Assembly: GCF_030064065.1 (NCBI RefSeq)
Contig: NZ_CP125946.1
Span: 2,046,001-2,110,000 of the forward strand
DNA length: 64,000 bases
Direction: 5' to 3'
Origin: Rothia sp. SD9660Na
GTDB lineage: Bacteria; Actinomycetota; Actinomycetes; Actinomycetales; Micrococcaceae
Shown in pieces: positions 53,338 to 60,056 of this stretch (the stretch's first letter is position 1; the number at the start of each line of letters is the position of its first letter). The notes below the pieces were generated by a model, which saw nothing but the letters and a program-made list of their open reading frames with translations, made no database searches and had not been told where the DNA came from. Made by a program: the position numbers and the translations under genes.

Positions 53338-54795
53338 TTAGCGCTGTTTGGTGCCGTCGACGACGGGCACCTGGGTGGTGACGGCGCGAACCTCGTCGAA
53401 GGCGTCATCTGAGGTGCTGATGTTCTTGTGGACACCGGCGAAGTAGATGATGGTAATCAGACCGAAGAAGCCCAGACCCACGAAGATGGAGGGGAGCATG
53501 GAGCCACCGGCGAAGAACATGGCGATGAAGGTGGCGATGACGCCGATCAGGCCAACCGCTGCGGTAGCTGAGCCGCCGAAGACACGGAAGGGGGAGGCGT
53601 CGCCTTCAACCTTCTTGTAGGCCATGTAGGACAGCAGAATCATGGACCAGACTACCAGCACGCAGACGGTGACCAGGGCCATCATGTAGCCGAAGATTCC
53701 GCCCACACCCGAGATAGCCATGATCATGGCGACCACAGCACCCAGGGATGAGACGGTCAGCGCCAGGTTGGGAATACCTGAGGAGCTGGTGCGTGCAAGA
53801 ACCTTGGGGGCCATACCCTCGTGCCCCAGGGCGTGCAGCAGGCGGGTTGCCGCGTAGAGGGCGGCGTTGGCGCCGGACAGGGCTGCGGTCATGAGGATGA
53901 AGTTGGTGATACCGCCAATGTAGGGAGTGCCCAGTTCGGTGAAGACCATAACGAAGGGGGAGCCTTCGATGTCCTTGCCCAGGGCGGCAGCGCTGGTCCA
54001 GGGGATGATGGCGACCACGATGAAGAGGGAGAGTACGTAGAAGGTAGCCAGGCGCCACATCATAGCCTTCGCTGAGGAGCGCACGGAACGTACCGGGTCC
54101 TTAGCTTCTGCTGCGGAGATGGAGATGAGCTCGATACCGCCGAAGGAGAACATGACCACGGCAAGGGCAATCCAGATAGAGGAGAGACCGTTGGGCATGA
54201 AGCCGCCGTGGGCGGTGAGGTTGGAGACGCCGGTGGCGTCCTGGCCGGGCAGGCCGAAGAAGACCAGGGCAAGGCCGAAGATGATGAAGAGGACGACCGC
54301 ACTCACCTTGATAGAGGACAGGAAAAATTCCACCACGCCGAAGGACTTGACGCTGGTCAGGTTGAGCACGAAGATCGCGCCGCCCGCGATGAGTACCCAG
54401 ATCCAGAGGGGTACGTTGGGGTACCAGTAGGCCATGTAGGCGCCGACAGCTACAACCTCGGCACCGGCTAAGGTTACGGTGGTCATCCAGTAGGCCCAGC
54501 GGGTCAGGTAGCCCGCGTAGGGGCTGAGGAATTTACCGGCGATGGTGCCGAAGCCGCCGCGCACGGGGTAGCGCACGGCCATTTCACCGGCGCAGGCGCC
54601 GATAATAGCGGCGATCAGTGAGCCGATGGCGTAGGAGACGATGACGGCCGGGCCCGCAATAGAGATAGCTGCGCCGGAGCCCAAAAAGAGGCCGGTGCCC
54701 ACGGCGAGGCCGAGCGCAATCATGGTGAGCTGGCCGTGGGAGAGGGCGCGGCTGAGGTTGCCGCCCTCCTGCTGGCCGGTGGTGGTTGATGCCAC
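53338..54795 (-). CDS. amino acid permease (APC superfamily), tandem paralogue
   Basis: A 485-residue, twelve-helix amino-acid permease very similar to its neighbour at 51763. It shares GEMAVRYPVRGGFG, the helix 6 segment FSFGGIELISISAAEAKDPVRSVR and most loops, so the pair arose by tandem duplication. The N terminus before helix 1 and the C-terminal tail differ. The start is the GTG at 54795, which has AAAGGGAGGG upstream; the frame extends to 54852, but without family sequence. Substrate unknown; divergence between the copies suggests different specificities or regulation. Confidence 0.92.
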   Translation of the reverse strand: MASTTTGQQEGGNLSRALSHGQLTMIALGLAVGTGLFLGSGAAISIAGPAVIVSYAIGSLIAAIIGACAGEMAVRYPVRGGFGTIAGKFLSPYAGYLTRWAYWMTTVTLAGAEVVAVGAYMAYWYPNVPLWIWVLIAGGAIFVLNLTSVKSFGVVEFFLSSIKVSAVVLFIIFGLALVFFGLPGQDATGVSNLTAHGGFMPNGLSSIWIALAVVMFSFGGIELISISAAEAKDPVRSVRSSAKAMMWRLATFYVLSLFIVVAIIPWTSAAALGKDIEGSPFVMVFTELGTPYIGGITNFILMTAALSGANAALYAATRLLHALGHEGMAPKVLARTSSSGIPNLALTVSSLGAVVAMIMAISGVGGIFGYMMALVTVCVLVVWSMILLSYMAYKKVEGDASPFRVFGGSATAAVGLIGVIATFIAMFFAGGSMLPSIFVGLGFFGLITIIYFAGVHKNISTSDDAFDEVRAVTTQVPVVDGTKQR

Positions 54796-54962
54796 GGGCG
54801 CCCTCCCTTTCAAGAGAGTATGGTGTATGCAATGAACCGAAAGTTTACACAAGTTTTCTGATGGAAAACCGGTCTTCAGGGCTCACCATTATGCAGTGAG
54901 AGACACATCACCCTCTTGGTGGCAGGTGCAGGGCATTTGGCGGGCTGTGCGCAGCACTCGCT

Positions 54963-55673
54963 TTAGCGGGCAGGGCTGTAGGTAGGCTCCTTGCGCTTGA
55001 ACCAGCCGATAACGGGGTAGGTGATGGGCAGCAGGAGGAACTCAACGGCGCACTTGTAGATGTAGCCCACGATGACGTAGTTGAGGAAGTCACCGAAAGT
55101 TGTAATTCCAATAATGGGGGCGGCGATAGTGCAGAAGATGAGGGTGTCAGCTAGCTCGCCGACCAGGGTGGAGCCCATGAGTCGACCCCAGAGATGGCGG
55201 CCGCCGGTTGCTGCCTTGAGCTTCACTAGCACCCAGGAGTTCAGTAGCTGGCCCGCCAGGAAGCCCAGCAGGGAGCCTGCCAGAATCTGGGGCACGGGGC
55301 CAAGGACAGTTTCAAGGGCGGCCTGCCCCTCGTAGAAGTCGGCGGCGGGCAAGGCAATGAGTACCCAGAAGCTAGCGGCGGCAGCAGCAGCGGCAACGAA
55401 GCTGGTGATAATGGCGCGGCGAGCTAGTTTAAAGCCGTAAATTTCGCTGACCACATCGCCCAGCACGTAAGCCAGGGGGAAGAGGAAGAAACCGCCGTCG
55501 GTGATGATTGACCCGAAGGTGACGCCCTTGGTAGCCCCGATATTAGAGAGAATAAAGACCACGCAGGTGGCTGCCAGTAGCAGGTCGTAGTAGGTGCGGG
55601 TGGGGCGGGCAAAGCCGGTATCGGCGGTGGTGGGCTGGGCGGACGCCGGTGAGCTGCTGGTGGGTGTAGACAC
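54963..55673 (-). CDS. yhhQ: queuosine precursor transporter (YhhQ/VUT family)
   Basis: A 236-residue membrane protein of the VUT/YhhQ family; E. coli YhhQ imports preQ0/preQ1. About six helices are visible, with family segments TYYDLLLAATCVVFILSNIGATK, FLFPLAYVLGDVVSEIYGFKLARR, the central AGSLLGFLAGQLLNSWVL, and GELADTLIFCTIAA. The start is the GTG at 55673 with AGGGGA upstream; a longer frame to 55763 is unlikely. The N-terminal 18 residues are Ser/Thr/Pro-rich and contain a GCGGACGCCGGTG copy. With tgt at 48 kb it fits salvage of a queuosine precursor. Confidence 0.9.
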   Translation of the reverse strand: MSTPTSSSPASAQPTTADTGFARPTRTYYDLLLAATCVVFILSNIGATKGVTFGSIITDGGFFLFPLAYVLGDVVSEIYGFKLARRAIITSFVAAAAAAASFWVLIALPAADFYEGQAALETVLGPVPQILAGSLLGFLAGQLLNSWVLVKLKAATGGRHLWGRLMGSTLVGELADTLIFCTIAAPIIGITTFGDFLNYVIVGYIYKCAVEFLLLPITYPVIGWFKRKEPTYSPAR

Positions 55674-55866
55674 AGTTATCCCCTGGGTTGAGTATCGGTT
55701 TGAAAGGTGCCCACCTGCCACCTGGGCGCCTACTAGCTTACCGACTTTTGGGCGGCGTCGCACGAGCCGCCGGGTGTGCGATGGGGAGCAGGGGGCGTCC
55801 GCGGGTGAGTTGGTAGAAGGTTTTGCTGACAGTTTGCTGGGTTTTGTGGCAAAAAATAGGTTTTAG

Positions 55867-55894
55867 TGACAGATAGCGATAGGGTGTCATTATG
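55867..55894 (+). promoter_or_regulatory. tetR promoter/operator candidate
   Basis: TGACA (55867-55871) and TGTCA (55885-55889) flank GATAGCGATAGGG immediately before the start. TAGGGT (55880-55885) lies 6 bases before the ATG. A leaderless start overlapping an autoregulatory operator is plausible. Confidence 0.4.
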
Positions 55895-56560
55895 CCTCGA
55901 ATTACTGCCGCCACCAATGCCGCTCAACGCGAGAACACCAAACGCGCCATCCTCGACTCTTTCGGTCGCCTACTCTACGAGCGCGGCCTGCCCGGACTCA
56001 CCATGACCCACGTGGCCAAAACCGCTGGCATCGGCCGCACCGCGGTGTACAACTACTTTGCTGACATGGGTGAACTTCTCATTGCCTACGCCCTCGATGA
56101 GACCGAGCGCTTCCTCACCGAACTCCGTGAGGCCCTGGCAGGGGTTGAGAACCCCATCGACCAGCTGGCTGTCTACGTGCGCCTACAGATTGAAGACCTT
56201 TCCCGCCGCCACATGCCCCCCGGCCCCGCTATGCGGTCAGTCCTCTCCCCCGAGGCTTTTGCCAAGCTGGGTGACCATGTGCGTGAACTGCAGATGGTCC
56301 TGGCGGGGATTCTTTCTGCGGCGATTGAGCGTGGCTACCTGCCCGAGAATGATATCCGTGAGCTGGCTCAGCTGGTGCATGGCTCCCTCTCATCGAGCGC
56401 CGACCGCACCGACGAGGCCAGCAGCATTGAAGCCCGCGAGCGCCACATTGAGAGCACCATTCGCTTTATTCAGATGGGCCTGGGGGCTCGTTTTGATGAG
56501 AGCGGACGCCCCGTACGTCTGGACGGCACCCCGGAGCTGCACCTGGTCGCAGCGTCCTAA
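55892..56560 (+). CDS. TetR-family transcriptional regulator
   Basis: A 222-residue one-component regulator. The N-terminal helix-turn-helix spans about 15-60: RAILDSFGRLLYERGLPGLTMTHVAKTAGIGRTAVYNYF, shown in parts as TMTHVAKTAGI and RTAVYNYF. The C-terminal ligand/dimer domain is helical. Neither its ligand nor its target is known; yhhQ is divergent and nadR is downstream on the same strand beyond a convergent gene. Its stop overlaps the stop of the convergent gene at 56557 by 4 bases. Confidence 0.9.
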   Translation: MPRITAATNAAQRENTKRAILDSFGRLLYERGLPGLTMTHVAKTAGIGRTAVYNYFADMGELLIAYALDETERFLTELREALAGVENPIDQLAVYVRLQIEDLSRRHMPPGPAMRSVLSPEAFAKLGDHVRELQMVLAGILSAAIERGYLPENDIRELAQLVHGSLSSSADRTDEASSIEARERHIESTIRFIQMGLGARFDESGRPVRLDGTPELHLVAAS

Positions 56561-56883
56561 TGTCCCGTCCCCAGAAGCGAGGGGGCTAGGGCATCCAGGT
56601 CGAGCACGCGGGCATACATGACGGCGCGGCGTTGCAGGGCGGTACGCAGGGCACGGTGGACGCCGTCTTCAAGGTAGAGTTCGCCCCGGTAGTGGACGAC
56701 GTGGGGGAAGAGGTCCCCATAGAAGGTGGAGTCTTCGGCCAGGAGGGTTTCGAGGTTGAGGTTTTTCTGGGTGGTGATGAGGCGGTCTAGCCGGACTTGG
56801 GAGGGGGCGATGGAGCCCCAGGTGCGCTGAGTGAGCCCGTGGTCTGGGTAGGGGCGGGTATCGCCGACTCCTTTGAAAATCAT
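56557..56883 (-). CDS. conserved hypothetical protein (ParB-like motif)
   Basis: A 108-residue cytoplasmic protein that I recognise as a conserved actinobacterial hypothetical. The C-terminal part, LYLEDGVHRALRTALQRR, resembles the DGxHR motif of ParB/sulfiredoxin-fold proteins, and DSTFYGDLFPHVVHYRG is well ordered. No function is assigned. It is a single gene, convergent with tetR (4-base overlap at the stops) and divergent from nadR. Confidence 0.65.
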   Translation of the reverse strand: MIFKGVGDTRPYPDHGLTQRTWGSIAPSQVRLDRLITTQKNLNLETLLAEDSTFYGDLFPHVVHYRGELYLEDGVHRALRTALQRRAVMYARVLDLDALAPSLLGTGH

Positions 56884-57086
56884 GCGCTCTATTGTACGCC
56901 GAGAAGCGGCTAGTACCCGACAGAGTCGCAGCGAGAAGCGCCGCGCCAGAACCCTAAAGTGCCGTCGGTCATATTCGTGACACTCTATTACTTAGAGTCA
57001 CACTGACCTTATTTGCTTTGGTGGTGCTTCGGGTGTTTAATCGTGGCTATGCGCAGGCTACCGGCCCGCCCCAGCCCAAGGACACC

Positions 57087-58187
57087 ATGCTTTACAAAAA
57101 ACAGCTCACCGGCTCCCACGTGGGGCTTGTGGTGGGCAGCTTCGCTCCCCTGCACCGCGGCCATATCGACCAGATTCTGCGCGCTAAGAAAGAGAACCCC
57201 GGCGGCACCCTGGTAATTGTCGCCGGTTCCCAGCAGGACGCCGGTGAGCAGGCGGGCATGAAGCACACCAAGCGCTACCGCTATGTGTCTGAGCACTTTA
57301 AGAACGACCCCCTCGTCATTGTTGATTCCCTCGATGAAACCGATCTCATCAGCCCCGAAGCCTGGGCTCAAGCTCTGGATGGCTTCTGGGCTACCCACGT
57401 GGCAGCGGGCGCTGAGCGCCGCCTCTACCTGCTCGACGAAGAGCACATCTCCCGGTTTCAGGCAGGAAATCAGGACGCCGGTGGGCAGCCTACCGCCCGC
57501 CTGGCACCCTGCCAGCTGCCGGCGTCCGAACCGGACATCCGGGAAAACCCGCTGGCCCACTGGGACCTTATCGCCCCGCCCTTCCGCCGTTTCTTTACCC
57601 GCAACGTCCTGGTCATGGGGGCTGCCTCGGGCGGCAAAACCACCCTGGTAGAGGATCTCGGCAAGCTCTATAACGCCCCCTACTCCTACGAGTACGCGCG
57701 GGTCTACCAGGTCGAGGCCAATATCCGCGATGAGGATTATGACCTGTTGGACTACCAGAACGTGCTGACCGGCCAGTTCAACCTCAACCGCGAAACCATC
57801 GACAACCCCGGCAACCGGGGGCTCACCCTCATGGACACCGACGCCATGGTCACCAAGGCCTACGCCGCCATGAGCGCAGCCGACCCCGCCAGCGAACTGA
57901 GCGAGAGCGACTACGCCAAGCTGCTACCCCTGGCTGATTCCCTGATTGCCAAGGCCCGCTGGGATCTGATTCTCTTTATCCCGCCGGTGGGGGCCTCCGG
58001 CTACACCCTCGACGGCTTCCGCTCCCAGACCAATAACTCCGATGACTACCTCGGCGAGATTTCCCGCATCATGCTGGCCGAAGTTGAGGCAGCCGGCCTC
58101 CTTGACCGCCTGATCCTACTTAATGGCGCGGACTACGCCGAGCGCTACGAGCAAGCCAAGGCCGCTATCGAACGCCTCCTCCCCTAA
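57087..58187 (+). CDS. nadR: NadR-type NMN adenylyltransferase/ribosylnicotinamide kinase
   Basis: Bifunctional NAD salvage enzyme of about 366 residues. The N-terminal adenylyltransferase domain has GSFAPLHRGHIDQI (residues 17-30) with the GxFxPxHxGH signature. The C-terminal kinase has a P-loop in MGAASGGKTTLVEDLG (about 174-189). It phosphorylates nicotinamide riboside and adenylates NMN. There is no N-terminal repressor domain, unlike enterobacterial NadR. An insertion near 130-148 (NQDAGGQPTARLAPCQLPAS) is flanked by GGACGCCGG/CCGGCGTCC. I start at the ATG at 57087 with AAGGA before it. pnuC follows after 30 bases. Confidence 0.92.
   Translation: MLYKKQLTGSHVGLVVGSFAPLHRGHIDQILRAKKENPGGTLVIVAGSQQDAGEQAGMKHTKRYRYVSEHFKNDPLVIVDSLDETDLISPEAWAQALDGFWATHVAAGAERRLYLLDEEHISRFQAGNQDAGGQPTARLAPCQLPASEPDIRENPLAHWDLIAPPFRRFFTRNVLVMGAASGGKTTLVEDLGKLYNAPYSYEYARVYQVEANIRDEDYDLLDYQNVLTGQFNLNRETIDNPGNRGLTLMDTDAMVTKAYAAMSAADPASELSESDYAKLLPLADSLIAKARWDLILFIPPVGASGYTLDGFRSQTNNSDDYLGEISRIMLAEVEAAGLLDRLILLNGADYAERYEQAKAAIERLLP
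57473..57527. repeat. inverted GGACGCCGG/CCGGCGTCC pair in nadR
   Basis: Perfect 9-base arms (57473-57481, 57519-57527) flank the non-conserved linker between the adenylyltransferase and kinase domains. The arms are nearly identical to those of the terminator hairpin at 53260-53315. Confidence 0.75.
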
Positions 58188-58217
58188 CCCCTACCCCCGT
58201 CACCCGAAAGATTCATC

Positions 58218-59096
58218 ATGAGCGCACCCACCACCGGCCAGGCACCGGCCAACCCCCTGGCCCGCCTTGCCAAGGCCACCTACACCGACCTCTTCACCAG
58301 CTACACCCCCTTTGAGAAGGTCTTCTTCCCGGCCCTGATTCTGCTGCAGGTCGTGGTCAGTACCGTAGCCTTTGAGGGCTGGCTGAGCTTCATCACGGCC
58401 TTTGCGGGCATGGTCTGCGTGATTCTGGTGGGCAAGGGGCGCCTGTCGAACTACTTCTTCGGCATCGTGCAGAACGTGCCCTACCTGATTCTGGCCTACC
58501 AGGCCTACTTCATCGGCGAAATTACTATTGCCGCCTTCTATGTGCTCACCCAGTTCTGGGGCCTCTACATGTGGCGCAAGAACATGCGGGCAGCCAAGAC
58601 CCGGCCCGAGTTGAGCGGGGCTTCCTTTGACGGGGCTGGGCAGCGTACCGGCAGCCGCGCCGTGACCAGCGGTACCGGAACTAGGGGTGCGGACGCCGGT
58701 GGGGGCGGGGCGTACGCCCTGGCTAGTGCCGCCGAGGGCACCGCACTTGATGTGCAGACCCGCCGCCTAACCCTGCCCGCTATCGCGGGCGTACTGGCGC
58801 TCCTGGCCGCAGCATCGTGGGGCTACGGGGTGCTACTGAACGGTTGGGGATCCAACCAGCCCTACGTTGACGCCTTCACCACCGTGATTGCCCTGATTTC
58901 GCAGGTGCTGATGGTCTACCGCTTCCGCGAACAGTGGATCGGCTGGCTGGTACTGAACGCCGTACAGATCTACCTGTGGTCAACCGTAGAAGGCGGCGGC
59001 AACATAGCCATTATGGCCATGTACCTGGGCTTTATCGCCAACTCGGTCTACGGCTGGTACAACTGGACTAAGCTGTCTCGCGGGGTGCAGGGCTAG
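58218..59096 (+). CDS. pnuC: nicotinamide riboside transporter PnuC
   Basis: Imports nicotinamide riboside by facilitated diffusion, trapped inside by the kinase of NadR. The 292 residues form about seven helices: FFPALILLQVVVSTVAF and following helices, with LSNYFFGIVQNVPYLILAYQ and QFWGLYMWRKN in the first half, and WIGWLVLNAVQIYLWS and GFIANSVYGWYNW in the second. A hydrophilic Gly/Ala/Thr insertion (about 134-176) with a GCGGACGCCGGTGGG copy lies between the halves. It starts at an ATG with CGAAAG upstream, 30 bases past nadR. Confidence 0.92.
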   Translation: MSAPTTGQAPANPLARLAKATYTDLFTSYTPFEKVFFPALILLQVVVSTVAFEGWLSFITAFAGMVCVILVGKGRLSNYFFGIVQNVPYLILAYQAYFIGEITIAAFYVLTQFWGLYMWRKNMRAAKTRPELSGASFDGAGQRTGSRAVTSGTGTRGADAGGGGAYALASAAEGTALDVQTRRLTLPAIAGVLALLAAASWGYGVLLNGWGSNQPYVDAFTTVIALISQVLMVYRFREQWIGWLVLNAVQIYLWSTVEGGGNIAIMAMYLGFIANSVYGWYNWTKLSRGVQG

Positions 59097-59192
59097 AACT
59101 GGAGAACTAGCCAAGAGAAGGCACCCCGCACTCGCGCTCGCTGCCGACCCTCTCGCCTGGTTCGCTAGCTAGCTCGCAAGCTCGCCAGATTC

Positions 59193-59234
59193 GCACCGAG
59201 ATTTATTTTCCTCGCGCGCTCGGAATCTCGGTGC
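59193..59234 (+). terminator. terminator after pnuC
   Basis: GCACCGAGAT (59193-59202) and ATCTCGGTGC (59225-59234) form a perfect 10-base stem. Confidence 0.65.
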
Positions 59235-59358
59235 TCATCACCAGCGATTCACGCCAGCCGCCGAGCCAGCAGCTTCGCTGCGAGTGCGGGGCGCCTGCCT
59301 ACATCTCCAGCAAACTGCTCAAAATTCTGGCTATACAAAAGAATCTGGGCATAGAAAA

Positions 59359-59393
59359 AGCCGGTTTCATCAAGTGGGCGATGAAACCGGCTT
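59359..59393 (-). terminator. terminator after tRNA-Ser
   Basis: On the minus strand AAGCCGGTTTCAT/ATGAAACCGGCTT is followed by TTTTCTATG. Confidence 0.9.
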
Positions 59394-59396
59394 CAG

Positions 59397-59481
59397 CGGA
59401 GGATGGGGGATTTGAACCCCCGAGGGCGTGAACCCAACACGCGTTCCAGGCGTGCGCCATAGGCCGCTAGGCGAATCCTCC
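59397..59481 (-). tRNA. tRNA-Ser (anticodon GGA)
   Basis: A class II tRNA of 85 bases on the minus strand. Acceptor GGAGGAT/ATCCTCC, anticodon arm CACGC-CTGGAAC-GCGTG with anticodon GGA, a long variable arm as expected for serine, T arm GGGGG-TTCAAAT-CCCCC, discriminator G. CCA is not encoded (CTG follows), so it must be added after transcription, unlike the tRNA-Arg of this window. Confidence 0.95.
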
Positions 59482-59687
59482 AGGCTGTTGCTTAGCTATT
59501 TGCATAGCTTCACGAAAGCGGACAGATACGATCATACCCCATGCTCGGGCGTCCGCGCAAATCGGGGGTGCGTGCGGGGCGTGGCGTCCGCACCGCTAAA
59601 CCGGGGACACACAAAACATAGCCGGAGCCTGCAAAGCAGCTTTACCCGCCCTTTGTTTTTCGTGGCGGCTTAGGGTACAGTTGTTGG

Positions 59688-59777
59688 AGCCCCTTACGTG
59701 GCGTCATCTTGGAAAACTCCCCCAGGGCCGGAAGGCAGCAAGGGTATCTGGGCTCTGACGGGTGCGTAGGGGGTCTT
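59688..59777 (+). ncRNA. ffs: signal recognition particle RNA (4.5S type)
   Basis: The conserved Ffh-binding hairpin is present: CCCCCAGGGCCGGAAGGCAGCAAGGGTA...CTGGG, in parts CAGGGCCGGAAGGCAGCAAG, with the GGAA tetraloop and the internal AGCA/ACUCC-type loops. Terminal pairing CCCCTTACG/GTGCGTAGGGG closes the molecule. It is followed by TCTTTATTTTG. Its position upstream of dnaX-recR is usual for actinobacteria. Ends are approximate. Confidence 0.93.
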
Positions 59778-60056
59778 TATTTTGCCCAATTTCTACCCCC
59801 TCCCCCACCAGGGACCAGAAAAGTCACAATAGTATGTGTGGGCGTTAGGGATTTCGGGAGGAATCTGGTCCCTACTGGAACAAAGCGGGGCGGACGCCGG
59901 GAGCAGCTTAAGCCTTTCGCGCACGGTTCTTAAAACGTCAGCCACCCCCACTACACTGTTAATCAGCACACCCGGGGCGGCGAGCGCCTGATTTTTTCTC
60001 TCTGCTTTTCTCCCTGGGCCGGGCTCAGTTTTTCTGCACTCAACCGAAGGTTTATT

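Larger units (their letters stand above)
59097..59396. other. intergenic region between pnuC and tRNA-Ser
   Basis: Holds the pnuC terminator (59193-59234), the tRNA-Ser terminator (59359-59393) and several imperfect GCTCGC/GCTAGC direct repeats (59125-59190). I see no gene here. Confidence 0.5.

Noticed and set aside
55674..55760. preQ1 riboswitch upstream of yhhQ
   Set aside because: Only a short GCCCA/TGGGC hairpin is present; the conserved preQ1 aptamer bases are not recognisable.
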